Source: Artemisia argyi (taxonomy: Eukaryota > Streptophyta > Magnoliopsida > Asterales > Asteraceae). Taken from it: a stretch of 64,000 nt of DNA. Below are positions 13,584 to 23,952 of this stretch, piece by piece. The number at the start of each line of letters is the position of its first letter. Within the stretch, counting starts at the first letter, position 1. Where the stretch lies: assembly GCA_030686995.1 (NCBI GenBank), contig CM060709.1, positions 271,177,913 through 271,241,912 of the forward strand. Direction: 5' to 3'. The notes under the pieces are model-generated. The model saw only the letters and a program-made list of their open reading frames with translations. It searched no databases and was not told where the DNA came from. Position numbers and translations under genes: made by a program.

Positions 13584-16198
13584 TGTAACACCCCCTAATT
13601 TGAAATGCGGCAGCGGAATAGTAATTAGGGTGTTACGGTGAGGATCGAAGTCATAATGATAGAAAACGGCTCGAAAGGGACGTTTTAAAACATAATTTCA
13701 TTTATAAAAATTCAATTACAAGAGGTCCTTATCAGAGTATTATAAAAGTCTTGATGTTTTGAACTAAATCAAACATCTTTTATTTTACACCATTATTGAA
13801 ATAAAGTAAACAAGTTTTGAAGATTTTGCCGCCCGTTCCATGCTTGCTTCCCCTGCTAAATACCTGAGATATATGCTTAAAAGTCAACAAAAATGTTGAG
13901 TGATATCATAGAGTTTGAATTTAATAATCATTTTGATACACAATTAAGATTGTATTGGAAAATACAATCAATTTGAAAATATTGATATTGCAGTTTATAT
14001 ATTGCTTTAAGTCTCATGACACGCAAACGTTAACAAATACCGTAAAAACGGAGGTGTTTATCAAATCAATGATAATTTTGCCCTCGTGTAATAGGTGATT
14101 TGGCAATTCCTATTTTTACTCAAATATAATTATCACGACTAATACGACCAACCACATGCATAATGGCATTTCGTCAAGTATTAATGAGACAGGCTGTCAA
14201 ACCTTAAATAGATCTATTCATTATATTCGCGTTTACATACAGTGATTAATGGCTCATGATTAAGGGTCTTTTGGCAATAGCTATACAGAAAAATACTTGC
14301 GATCTGTTTATAACATGTATCCCTCTCACGGAGTTTTGAAAATAAGTAAATGTGAGGCTATGACTCACCTTAGATTGATACTGAAATGAAGAAAATAAAG
14401 TCGGACGAATTTATGATAACGGCTTCGAAACACAACCTGATAAATAAATTTATCTGAGAACTTGACCAAATACTATTTGGTAAATACGAAGGAAAAACGA
14501 ATAATAAATATTCGTTATGACGAATAAGTGATATGCAGTGTAATTCTTGTGATATGCATGATATGACAAAATATGATTTTTAAATTATCCATCGAAGTTT
14601 TACCTTTTTAATCGTAAGTAAAATATTAACTTTTTAAATATCGTTATATATATTATTAACGTTACGTTAAATAATATATATATAAATAAAAATAAAGTTT
14701 AAATGTAATATGAAATAAATTTACGAAAATAGAAAATAAATAAGAATGATAAATAAATTATGTTTAGTCTTTGTCTCCTTTTCCAATTTTACCATTTTTA
14801 CTCTAACGATATCTGCGTTACACCGTTAGTCCTTTTTATAATAAATTCAACTATAGTCCTCTACTTTGTCCAAAAATCAATACTAAGCTTAGAATATTAA
14901 CTTTCATCAATTTTTACCCTTAAGTTTCTGTTTTTACAGGTTTAGTCCTTTCTTTCCAATATTTACACTTTTAGTCCATCTAGGTGTCGTCGCGTTTTAT
15001 TTTTAGTCTAAAATTACAAAAATAATTATAAAAAATTTCTAAAATTTTCCAAGGCTTATTAAGTAAGTAATAAGCTGATTTCAACAGCTTATTTATTTAA
15101 AAGCTTATTTTTTTTAGCTTATGGGCCCTTAACGAGACATATCAAGGCCCGTTAAGAGTTTTGGAGGTGAGGGCATGAAAAATGTTTTGGGCTTGGCTTT
15201 GGGCTATTTTTATGATTCTAAAAACATTTCATATGGGCCCAGTGGGCTTACGGATTTTAAATTCTTATTGGGCTTAAATTGAGCCGACTCGACAAACATA
15301 AGGTTTTTATTATTAAGTTTGGATTTGAAAAACTGTTTTGTGTTGATTCAAATTGGGTCGATTGTGGTGTCAAAACGTGAATATTTTTGCAAGTCGTGTA
15401 AATGAAATTGATAGTTTTCTAGGTGGTCTATGGAGTCGTGAAATAATATTGTACTCTTGTTAAATGAAATTCAAAGTTATACGCAGGATTTGTAGCATGT
15501 TTGAACCGGTTATATATTTTGAAAACTTGCAAATTTTACTAAGTGTTATAATAATTTTTCATACGATGGATATGGTTTGAAATGGGTTTGTGAAATGCAT
15601 GTAACGTGTGACTCCTAGGCCTTCCAAGATAGAGGCTAGTCACGATTCGTGTACTAAATAACAATATTTACGTGAAATATGAGTGCAAAATGATATACGA
15701 TCGACATAAAATATATATGGTGCATGATATAAAATTAACGTGTGATATGGAATGAAAATGAGTAGAAAAGACTTACAAACACCTTAGAGGTGATAGAGAG
15801 TCGAGTGTGATAGAATGAAACACAAGGAAATCACGTTTCACAATATAACCCAAACGTTATATATAAATCAAACCCGATATTCCCTTCCTTGCTTCCACAC
15901 AATAATACAATCGACTTCTGGTCTTGTAAGAATAATTTAGAGGACGAAATCACTAGGTGAAAGAGTATGAGATGGGTAATTGAATGGTGCATGCATGTAC
16001 GTTATATATTACTTGAATATATAACACGTAAGTGAGAAAGTTTCAAAGAAAACTTCACGTACTATTTGCATGTCAGGGAAACTAGCTCCTAGGTGAATTT
16101 TATAATGCTATACAAGTGAATGTGAAAGCATGATTTATGGGAAATGTTGTGGTGATTCATATGTATGTCGACCAAGTATATATTTGTATATGCGATTT
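13584..16198 (-). repeat. Element B 3' LTR, truncated
   Basis: Closely similar to 56392-59061. The last roughly 690 bp of the LTR (equivalent to 59062-59751) are missing because element C starts at 16199 and the far side was later lost. Two deletions relative to the other copy are visible: about 29 bp near 14282 and about 28 bp near 15605. Confidence 0.9.
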
Positions 16199-17910
16199 TG
16201 TTGATATAAATAAATGACTAAAAACATTATTCATATCTTTCGATATCTCTATGTTTTGATAATCACAAAACGAAAACTCATAAAATCCAAAGATTATGAC
16301 ATAAACAAGTATTTAGTAGTAAATACTCATCTTTACCATTAAATCACTTAAGGTATGGATAAACAAAGTGTCTAATGTATTACAAGATCAAAGGAACATT
16401 TTTGTTAATCACTAGATATTTATAAAATGTCACAAAACATTTTATATCTTTTGTAAAATATTTTTGGAATTAAAAGAATATGTTTTATTCATTACAAATT
16501 TGTGAATTCAAATTTTCAACCAAAAATGGCAAATCTAATCCAGAAAAATTCCCCTCACAAAAGGACAAGAAAATCCAACGTTCAGGAGGGCGGCCCCCTT
16601 AATTATACTAGGCGGCCCCCTTAATCATTAAGGGGACCGGCACGCTCCAGAACAATATTTTCTGGCCCTATAAATATTGGATCATTCCACATATTTTTCT
16701 CACCTTTTTGCACTAAAAACTTTCTGATCTAAACATCCCTCTCCATCCTCTAAAAATCCTTTGATCTTATATACTTTGATCTTTGTTTCAAAGTGATTCA
16801 AGCCTCAACACTCAAGTTCACAAAGAAGAATACTTCTATTAGAAGTATTACAACTTAGTATCATCTTGCTATCTAAGTTGTTTATTTGTTTCATCTTGTT
16901 GATCTTTCATATTTTGGTGAATAAGGTGTATGTATTAGTTTGCTAGATTTAGTTGTAGAATCTAGAATTGTTGTAAGTGTGAAGTGGAGTTTGAAGTGAA
17001 GAAGTAGTGTTGGATAGTAGTGAAGATAGGATAGAGTGGCAATAGTGACTAGTAGTGAAGAAATTGAAGCTTCCAAGTGGAGAAGACTTGAAGACATTAG
17101 TAGACTAAAGTTGTGAAGACTCTAGTGGCTTGAAGGTGCAAAGATATTATTGGTTTGAAGTTGTGAAGACACTGGTGCTTTGAAGTTGTGAAGTAGCAAG
17201 ACATTGAAGTCGTGAAGTATTTTGTGAAGGCGTGAAGATACTCGTGGTGTGAAGACGTATTGAAGAAGTAAAAGGTGTGAAGAAGTTGTGGTGTGTTATT
17301 TGGTGTGAGATTGGTTCTAGCTACGATTAGAACTCGACATCTTGCTTTGTGTCGTTAATTGGTGTAAGCATTTGGTGTGTACGGTTTTCTCCGCCATAAG
17401 GGAGGTTATTGACTTAGTGAAGAAAACTCTCGAGTTCGGTGCTCGGGGAGTGGAGTAGGGCAAGGAAGGTGTCCTTGTAGCCGAACCACTATAAATCCTT
17501 TGTCTCTCGGTTTGAGCTTTCCAACTCTCATTCTTTACTTATTTACTTACTTGCTTCTCGTACATTATTATTATTGTGTGTTGTGCATATATTGGTTTCA
17601 CATAAAGATCAAACTAGGTTCTATTCAAAACATTAATTATACATTAGCAAATTAAAAGTATATACAATCATTAAAACACATATACATATATAAATACAAA
17701 CTTATAATCAAGTGAGATATATGAAATTATAATTTCTATTCAACACTTTAAATAAGTAGTATCTATGTGACATATGTGAATTAATTTGTATCTATACTTT
17801 AGCTTCAAAGGTTTTTACAAATTATTATCAATTCTTTGAAAGTGAACTTTTATTAAACGAAAAAGACGCAAAACTATTCAACCCCCCCCCCCCCCTTCTA
17901 GTTTTCCACA
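16199..17910 (+). repeat. Element C 5' LTR
   Basis: 1712 bp, starting TGTTGATATA and ending CCACA just before the primer site. It holds a C-rich palindrome (16587-16635), a TATA box (TATAAATA, 16669-16676) and a purine-rich GAAG-repeat stretch at about 16985-17290. A run of C (17882-17895) lies close to its end. Confidence 0.85.
16587..16676 (+). promoter_or_regulatory. Element C LTR promoter: C-rich palindrome and TATA box
   Basis: A half copy of GGCGGCCCCCTTAAT at about 16589 is followed by a full one whose core CCCCTTAATCATTAAGGGG (16617-16635) is a perfect palindrome with one central base. TATAAATA follows at 16669-16676. The same arrangement in the 3' LTR (about 29490-29560) has gained an extra half unit. 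An unusually similar palindrome occurs inside the element at 20895-20945. Confidence 0.7.
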
Positions 17911-17912
17911 AT

Positions 17913-17926
17913 TGGTATCAAGAGCC
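17913..17926 (+). other. Element C primer binding site (initiator Met tRNA type)
   Basis: TGGTATCAAGAGCC lies two bases after the LTR end. It differs from the usual TGGTATCAGAGC by one extra A, a variant common in plant copia elements. Confidence 0.75.
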
Positions 17927-17978
17927 ACGTCTAGCAAGATTTTTAAAATAGATTGTATTTTAAAACTTGTAACGATTT

Positions 17979-19097
17979 ATGGAATTTGAAAAATATTTAG
18001 AAGGGAAATTTGCACAACAACCACTTTTATTTGAAAATGATCATTTTCTTGAATGGAAAAACAAATTTGAAAATTATGTGAAATCAATAGATCTTGATCT
18101 TTGGCATATCATTTCAATTGGTGATCTTAAACCAACCAAAATAGATTTTGAAAATCAATATAATAATCTTCAAACCAAAATTGATAAAAACACTAAAGCC
18201 AAATTACTTAATTTTAAAACTCTACCAAGAGTTAAATATGAAAGATTATTTCGTTGTAAAACGGAAAATGATATTTGGAAATGTCTTTTAAAGTTTCACC
18301 AAGAGAAATGTAGAATCAAAGATGATAAACTTGATATTGCACAAGAAATAGTTAATCTAGAAAATTTAGTAAATAAATATTTAGTTGAAACAAACACATG
18401 TACTACTAGTTCAAATGTGATCATTGAAGGTATCTATAACGAAGAATACATGAGCCAAATCCAAAGAAAGAGCGTGAATAAATCATGGTGCAACAAGTGC
18501 AAAGATGACGATGATAATACGGCTTATGAGAATATTCAAACAAATGCGAACACAAGTATTGATGGCAAGAACTACGTGCTTCTAGATCCAAGCGAAACTA
18601 CAAACAAAACATGGAGCAACATGGAAAATGGAATTGATCACCGTATAGCATGTGAAGAATGTAGAACTACAAATAAGGTACAATCCAAAACCAAACATTT
18701 TTGCTATGATCAATTTATATTAGAATTTTCAAAAATGGAAAACAACTTCAAACATTTTTGCAACATTGACTCAAAAATTATTTTTAAAAATGAATCTTCA
18801 ACATCCGCTGAAAACAACTTTGAAAAAGAAACAATTTTAGAAGATAAAATGTCTAGACTTGAAAGTAATATTGAAATTGATCTTGAATGTAAAAAATGTC
18901 AAGACTACAAACATGAAATTAAAATGGAAAATAAAAGAGCAAAAACATTGGCAAAATTCGAAAATAGTTCTAAATCTTTAAAATATCTTCTCAACATTCA
19001 AAAGTCATTTTATGATAAAACCGGCTTAGGATTTATCGTAAATAATCCTTCAACAAATGTATCAAAACAAATAAAATTTGTTAAACCTAGTGAATAA
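17979..19097 (+). CDS. Element C Gag-like protein, 372 aa
   Basis: An intact frame starting 53 bp after the primer site. Residues 1-130 resemble the plant copia Gag capsid-type domain: PLLFENDHFLEWKNKFENYV, then SIDLDLWHII, and later ENDIWKCLLKFHQE. The middle (about 130-290) is rich in Asn, Lys and Glu with paired cysteines (WCNKC, CEECR, ECKKC) but no canonical CCHC knuckle. The C-terminus, KSLKYLLNIQKSFYDKTGLG, matches the Gag-to-protease linker of Sirevirus-type copia elements. Gag packages element RNA into particles; here it is the only structural protein the element could supply. The frame is open across all 372 codons although the element is pol-less. The assignment to Gag is inference from these motifs. 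Confidence 0.8.
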   Translation: MEFEKYLEGKFAQQPLLFENDHFLEWKNKFENYVKSIDLDLWHIISIGDLKPTKIDFENQYNNLQTKIDKNTKAKLLNFKTLPRVKYERLFRCKTENDIWKCLLKFHQEKCRIKDDKLDIAQEIVNLENLVNKYLVETNTCTTSSNVIIEGIYNEEYMSQIQRKSVNKSWCNKCKDDDDNTAYENIQTNANTSIDGKNYVLLDPSETTNKTWSNMENGIDHRIACEECRTTNKVQSKTKHFCYDQFILEFSKMENNFKHFCNIDSKIIFKNESSTSAENNFEKETILEDKMSRLESNIEIDLECKKCQDYKHEIKMENKRAKTLAKFENSSKSLKYLLNIQKSFYDKTGLGFIVNNPSTNVSKQIKFVKPSE

Positions 19098-19780
19098 ATT
19101 TAGAACTAATACTATTAACATTATCTATTGCTCTAGTCAAGAAAGTCATTGTTTGTTAATTAAAACAAACTATTGGTAAATTCTTGTACTTATCAACGAC
19201 ATCCTCATCATGTGCATTCAAATGCAATGGATGTTCTCATCTAACCAACTAGGACCCATGAGAATCTGGGTACCAAGCTTTTTATCATGTTTAGGTAATT
19301 AACGAACGAAGAGTCTATTACGTGTTGATTTACTCATCTCGCTCTATTACCTTTGACGGCTATTGGTTTCTATCACGTTACTTCACATTCTGCAATCGTT
19401 TCGCCTATGACGTTGTTGTGGGAATCTTCTTGTCTCGGCATTTTGTTCTTCGCTCTTTGAGTATTGGTATCATGCTCCCTTGATTTCCATTGCGTTGGAA
19501 TGTTACTTGGCTACTTCGACATGTTTTGGACAAACTTCTATGATTTTTTTCATTACCCTCATGCCCACTCTTAAAGAAAAGCTGGACCTGAGATAAGTTT
19601 TCTTTTCAAAAACTTGCCAATATTACATTATATTTTAGAATGCTTCAATTAGTATGTGAATATGATTTAACTGATAAGTTGCCATGCTTTTAGATTATTA
19701 ACACTAATATATGCATATATGATATTAGCATTATTAACCTTCTTGTTGTTTAGTCTATTATCATTTTTCTTAATCTTCTA
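19098..19780 (+). pseudogene. Remnant of the copia linker before protease; pol deleted
   Basis: After the Gag stop, one short stretch at about 19242-19280 still reads NQLGPMRIWVPSFLSC, matching the N-x-x-G-P-x-x-I-W-V-P-K motif that precedes the protease in Sirevirus-type elements. No protease, integrase or RT motif follows. This marks where the pol region was lost or replaced. Confidence 0.5.
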
Positions 19781-19887
19781 TGATCTATAGTAGAACCCTT
19801 CCACTTAAGCTATATGATCTTACTAGTTGCATTAATAGATGTATTATAATTGAGATTTGTTTGCAACTTGATATTATGATGTTCTTT

Positions 19888-20012
<125 letters not shown>

Positions 20013-20880
20013 TGTCTATCTTGTATCCATGAACTATTTACCTTGCTCCTTCCTGTCCCATTGCATTTAAGATCATAAGTATCTATCATTTCACTTTAAT
20101 ATCTTTAGGTGTCATTAAAGATGATTATGTGTGACAATGGGCTTAATTGATTCTCTTGAGCATGATAAGCTTCCATTTCAAATCCTTCACTTGCAACTTC
20201 TTGATTATCATGATCAAAACATCATGTTTAAAACTTCTCTCTTTTTGAATGAAATATTTTTTTTGAAACAATTTACTTAACTAAAATTTCTTTCATAACC
20301 ATTATTTTAATCAAAAACAAGATTGAAATTTTTTGTTACACGTTATGAAACAAAATTCAATCTATGTTATTATAATGCACACTTGAATTTACTTCAAAAC
20401 ATTGTTGAATAAAACTAAAAACGTTTTGCTTAAAACACATTTAATTTTCTCACATGTGTCATACACTTCTATTGGAAATGACATTCACAATTTAATCAAA
20501 TCATTTCATGAGAATCATGGCTAGCCCATATGGATCTTGTTTGTAACAAGTCTTGAAGTCCATATAATCATGTCCACCTATTTGTTACTTGTTAACAATC
20601 AGCAATATGTTTGCTCTAGACTAAATGCTATCATCTTCATATAGTTACACATTTAACTTATTTGCCTTATTGCCTCCTTTGTTGCATATCTTAATTGATA
20701 AATTAATAGATAGCATGATTATTAGAAATTAATTGCCTATTTTAATTAATTCTATATCATTCTCTACATTCATGAATAGTATGCCCTATATTGCCTTAAA
20801 GAGTTGAACTTACTTGAATCTAAATCCAAAAACACAACCTTTTTGAAAATTTTCTGCCAAAAACCCATTTCTGGCATTCT
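20013..20880 (+). other. Element C interior, no gene recognised
   Basis: AT-rich sequence between the microsatellite and the internal promoter-like module. No coding motif or element end was seen. Confidence 0.5.
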
Positions 20881-20889
20881 GGGAATCAC

Positions 20890-21092
20890 CAGATGGGCGG
20901 CCCCCTTAATTATATAAGGCGCCCCCCTTAATGATTAAGGGGACCGGCCATCTGATGGTCGGGGATACTGTTTTCTTTATCACTTTTTGACCCATTTCAG
21001 CCTATACTTCCCAAAATTCACAAACATATTTTGTCCCATGCTATACCTCAAAATTTACCTTCCTAAACCACATTTCTCATACACTATAAATA
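20890..21092 (+). promoter_or_regulatory. Internal promoter-like module inside element C
   Basis: CCCCTTAATGATTAAGGGG at 20924-20942 is a perfect palindrome differing from the LTR palindrome only in its central base, again preceded by a GGCGGCCCCCTTAAT half copy (about 20897) and followed by ACCGG. The arms extend imperfectly outwards to AGATGG and CCATCT. TATAAATA follows at 21085-21092, and the ATG of the next ORF lies 35 bp further on. Promoter activity is inferred from the shared layout with the LTR. Confidence 0.55.
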
Positions 21093-21126
21093 CCCTCTTC
21101 CCATCATTAAGCCATCACACCCAAAC

Positions 21127-21957
21127 ATGTCATCTCCCAACAAACAAAAACCTAAGATTTCAAGAACCGCAATGATCTCCGTCAAACCCGTTTGGAGGAG
21201 GAAACTTGATTCTTGTCATAACTCAAGTGATGTTGTTCCAAGTCAACCAACTACTAAACCTCAAACCCACAATAATGACTCATCTCACAACCTATCACCC
21301 ACTCATTCCCTCATTCATGCTTATTCTTATGATGAGCATGCTCAATCCCAAAACAACAATCCCAATCTCTCAATCAATACTTCACATGTTGCTCATTCAA
21401 CAAAAACACCACTCACTCTTGGAGAACCTCTTCCACCCATCTCATGTTTTCATGACTACCCAAGCTCAACCATGTCTCCACCACCAAAAGTACCACCACC
21501 ACATCCTACAACCTCACATGCCATTCCTATGTTGCATGTTCAAACCTTCACCCAAGACAACCATCATGTTCCACCATCATCACCTTCCTCCGAACACTTG
21601 AAGTTCGTTGAGGAGCTAAAAGAGGCTCATGAGCTTAGTGCTCTTTTAGCATTACATCTTGCTCAACGCCATTTGGATCCAACCCAATCAAGCTCACCAT
21701 CATCACCACACAACATCAACCAAGTTGAGAAGCATGTCAACAATTGCCCTTGTTGCATCTTCCTTCAACAACAAACCATTGCCTTGAATGAGCACTTCAC
21801 TTGGATTGAGTATCTTCTTACAAGATCTCAACAAACATCATCACTTGAACAACATCAAAACCCTCAATCAATAAACCCTATCTCTAACCCACCACCTACA
21901 AGTTCCACATCTCCAAACTCACCAACATCCATGCAACCAAAAGTTTATCTCCACTAA
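21127..21957 (+). CDS. Element C second ORF, unknown protein, 276 aa
   Basis: An intact frame downstream of the internal palindrome and TATA box. I do not recognise it. The first 155 residues are low-complexity, rich in Ser, Pro, His, Asn and Thr, with PPPKVPPPHPTT near 120. Residues about 156-190 (EELKEAHELSALLALHLAQ) look helical, followed by a cysteine cluster NNCPCCIFLQQQ near 207 and another helical stretch (ALNEHFTWIEYLLTRSQQ). No signal peptide or convincing membrane segment is seen. Its place between the lost pol region and the 3' purine tracts is where Sireviruses carry their envelope-like or extra ORF, so it may be a diverged form of that; a captured host fragment is the alternative. 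The stop lies about 350 bp before element E. Confidence 0.55.
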   Translation: MSSPNKQKPKISRTAMISVKPVWRRKLDSCHNSSDVVPSQPTTKPQTHNNDSSHNLSPTHSLIHAYSYDEHAQSQNNNPNLSINTSHVAHSTKTPLTLGEPLPPISCFHDYPSSTMSPPPKVPPPHPTTSHAIPMLHVQTFTQDNHHVPPSSPSSEHLKFVEELKEAHELSALLALHLAQRHLDPTQSSSPSSPHNINQVEKHVNNCPCCIFLQQQTIALNEHFTWIEYLLTRSQQTSSLEQHQNPQSINPISNPPPTSSTSPNSPTSMQPKVYLH

Positions 21958-22286
21958 ACCACCAAGCATTTTATATGCTTATGTTTCTCATTTTCAAATA
22001 AAACCTTTAAACCATTTTGGGATTCAAGAAAGTTTGGTGACACTCCTTGTTAGCACAATAGGATGCTATACTTAGTCTTAGTATTCTATATTTATGGCTT
22101 GTGTAACAATGATTATGGGTTGACATAATCATTTTCTATCAATGAATGACTTAATATGTGTTCCTTATTATCTTTTGCCATGCTTATTACTTGTTGGTAT
22201 TATGATATATGTGTTTGCTTATGCTATGCTTGTGCTTCAAATATTTTTCTTGCAAGAATCATAATTCTCGAACCCTTGGTGCCCTC

Positions 22287-22300
22287 AAACGAGGGGGAGC
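22287..22300 (+). other. Purine tract (PPT-like) of element C, upstream copy
   Basis: AAACGAGGGGGAGC, one of four G-rich purine tracts preceding C's 3' LTR. It lies immediately left of the element E insertion; the next tract (28957-28966) lies immediately right of it. Confidence 0.55.
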
Positions 22301-22305
22301 ATACA

Positions 22306-23827
22306 TGATGAGGCGAAAAATGAACCACTTTTAGGGGGTCATTTAAGCCCGGAATTGAATTTATTTGATCAAATATTGCCCTAAATCGTTCCTTTTGTGA
22401 TTTTAGGTACTTTGGGAGAGAAATCTGGAAAAGGAAGCAATCCGGACGTTTTTGGAGCATAAAAGTGAAGAAAAAGCCAAAGTCTTAATTTTCCTTGCTG
22501 GGAACAGTACCTGACAGCATCAAGAGCATTTTGGTGACGGCGTCAAGAGTAATAGTGGTGACGGCCCAGAGAGAACGTGAAGGCGTCACCCAAGGCTGTC
22601 ACGTGTTAATTTGTCAAAACTTGCACGCGGAGTAGCTGATATTGTTTTGGTCATAACTTTTGCATACGAACTCGGATTGAGGTGATTCAAAAGCCCACGC
22701 GAAGAGGACGAAGAGATCTACAATTTGGTGAAAACATGGTGGTGACGGCGTCAAGAGTAACGGGCTGACGCCGTCAAGAAGGGCCGACAGAAAACATGCC
22801 TATAAATATAACATCATAACTTCACTTTTTGTAAGCCCTAAACCCTAAGGTCGATTCCTGGGTTTAGGTAGGTGTTTTTCCAGCAACTTAGAGGGTTTCA
22901 ATCACTCCATAAACATCATGTATTGGTTTGATGATTCTATCTCAATTATGTCTTTCATTATTATTGTTGTTTGCTCTTCATTGATTATGTTTTGCTAATT
23001 CACCTTGTGTCTACTTATGATTGTGTGAAACTTGTATATAATTGATTAGATCTTATTGATTCATTGTTGATGTTTGTGTCTATCTTCATCAATTAGGGTG
23101 TGACACTTCGATAGGTCTAGTTGGTTTAACTTATAATTCTTGTTTCCTATTGTCTCTTGTTTAATTGAATGAATTTGATGTTAGGCTTAAGAAAACTGGC
23201 AGACTTCCATAGGGTAACATGCTTGAACATCTTAAGAAACATGAACCGATGTGTACTAGGTTTTTATGGTTGTATTTAATGCATGAGCGAATTCTAGTGA
23301 TCCCATATTAGGAGCTTCTTAGCCGGCTCGACATAGGAGTGAAGTAGGAGCTTATAGGATTGGGGAAGTAAGTACGCCACCCCATGAATGGTATTAAGGA
23401 ATACAACCCGTCAATTAAAACAAGGTGTGAAAATTTAATAGGTAGAATTGGATAGCTAGCAAGGAGTAACATATCATGGGTAGACATGCTTCACTTATCT
23501 TGTAGAACCTTAGTTTATTTTCTTGTTTATTAGATTAATTAGTAGCTTTTGGGTTGGTTGATTAGCAACTAATTCCGCCCACTTTCCCAATACCCGAGAT
23601 TTTTACTTGCTTTTCATAAAATATAAAAACATAAAAAGAATCATCCTTCACCTTTAGACCTAGTTAGATTAATTTCAATCCTAACGACACTATTCCTAGC
23701 TGAACGATCAATCCCCCGGTACTTGTCACTATACTATACTACAACGATCAGGTACACTGCCTGGTGGGGGTTGTAAGCTTCTCAAGATCCCTTGAGAGGT
23801 AAAGCCTGGTGCGATTCCCACGTATCA
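22306..23827 (+). repeat. Element E 5' LTR
   Basis: 1522 bp, the same length as the 3' copy. By eye it differs from it at about 33 positions, many of them C/T or G/A changes at CpG. It contains a telo-box-like TAAACCCTAA near 22848, downstream of the TATA box; this is an internal promoter-type motif, not telomeric DNA. Confidence 0.93.
22500..22808 (+). promoter_or_regulatory. Element E LTR promoter: repeated TGACG-N-CGTCA sites and TATA box
   Basis: TGACGGCGTCA and TGACGCCGTCA, 11-bp near-palindromes, and decayed forms occur at about 22510, 22536, 22559, 22743 and 22766, with related GGCGTCACC near 22581. Each intact copy contains two inverted TGACG cores, the core bound by plant TGA-class bZIP factors (as-1/ocs sites). 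TATAAATA lies at 22801-22808. The 3' LTR repeats this arrangement, TATA at 27923-27930. Factor binding is inference. Confidence 0.6.
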
Positions 23828-23833
23828 AGTTTT

Positions 23834-23851
23834 TGGCGCCGCAGCCCGGGG
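23834..23851 (+). other. Element E primer binding site (tRNA-Asp type)
   Basis: TGGCGCCGCAGCCCGGGG, six bases after the LTR, resembles the complement of the plant tRNA-Asp 3' end as used by Athila-type elements, with mismatches in the middle. Confidence 0.8.
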
Positions 23852-23952
23852 AATAGTTATTGTTTAGGTTGAATTTGATTTTTATTAGGTCTACTCATTA
23901 GATTCCTTTTTAGTGAGATTTTTATTAGCTTTCTTGTAGTCTATCTTTTTCT

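Noticed and set aside
16891..17097. 68-aa minus-strand frame, repeated identically at 29815-30021
   Set aside because: It is inside the two LTR copies of element C; identity reflects LTR duplication, not selection on a protein.
22845..22858. Telomere-like TAAACCCTAA
   Set aside because: A single copy, present in both LTRs of element E, so it is a promoter-type motif rather than an interstitial telomere.
23834..23851. Possible tRNA fragments at the primer binding sites
   Set aside because: Only 12-18 bases complementary to tRNA 3' ends, positioned next to LTRs; no complete tRNA gene was found.
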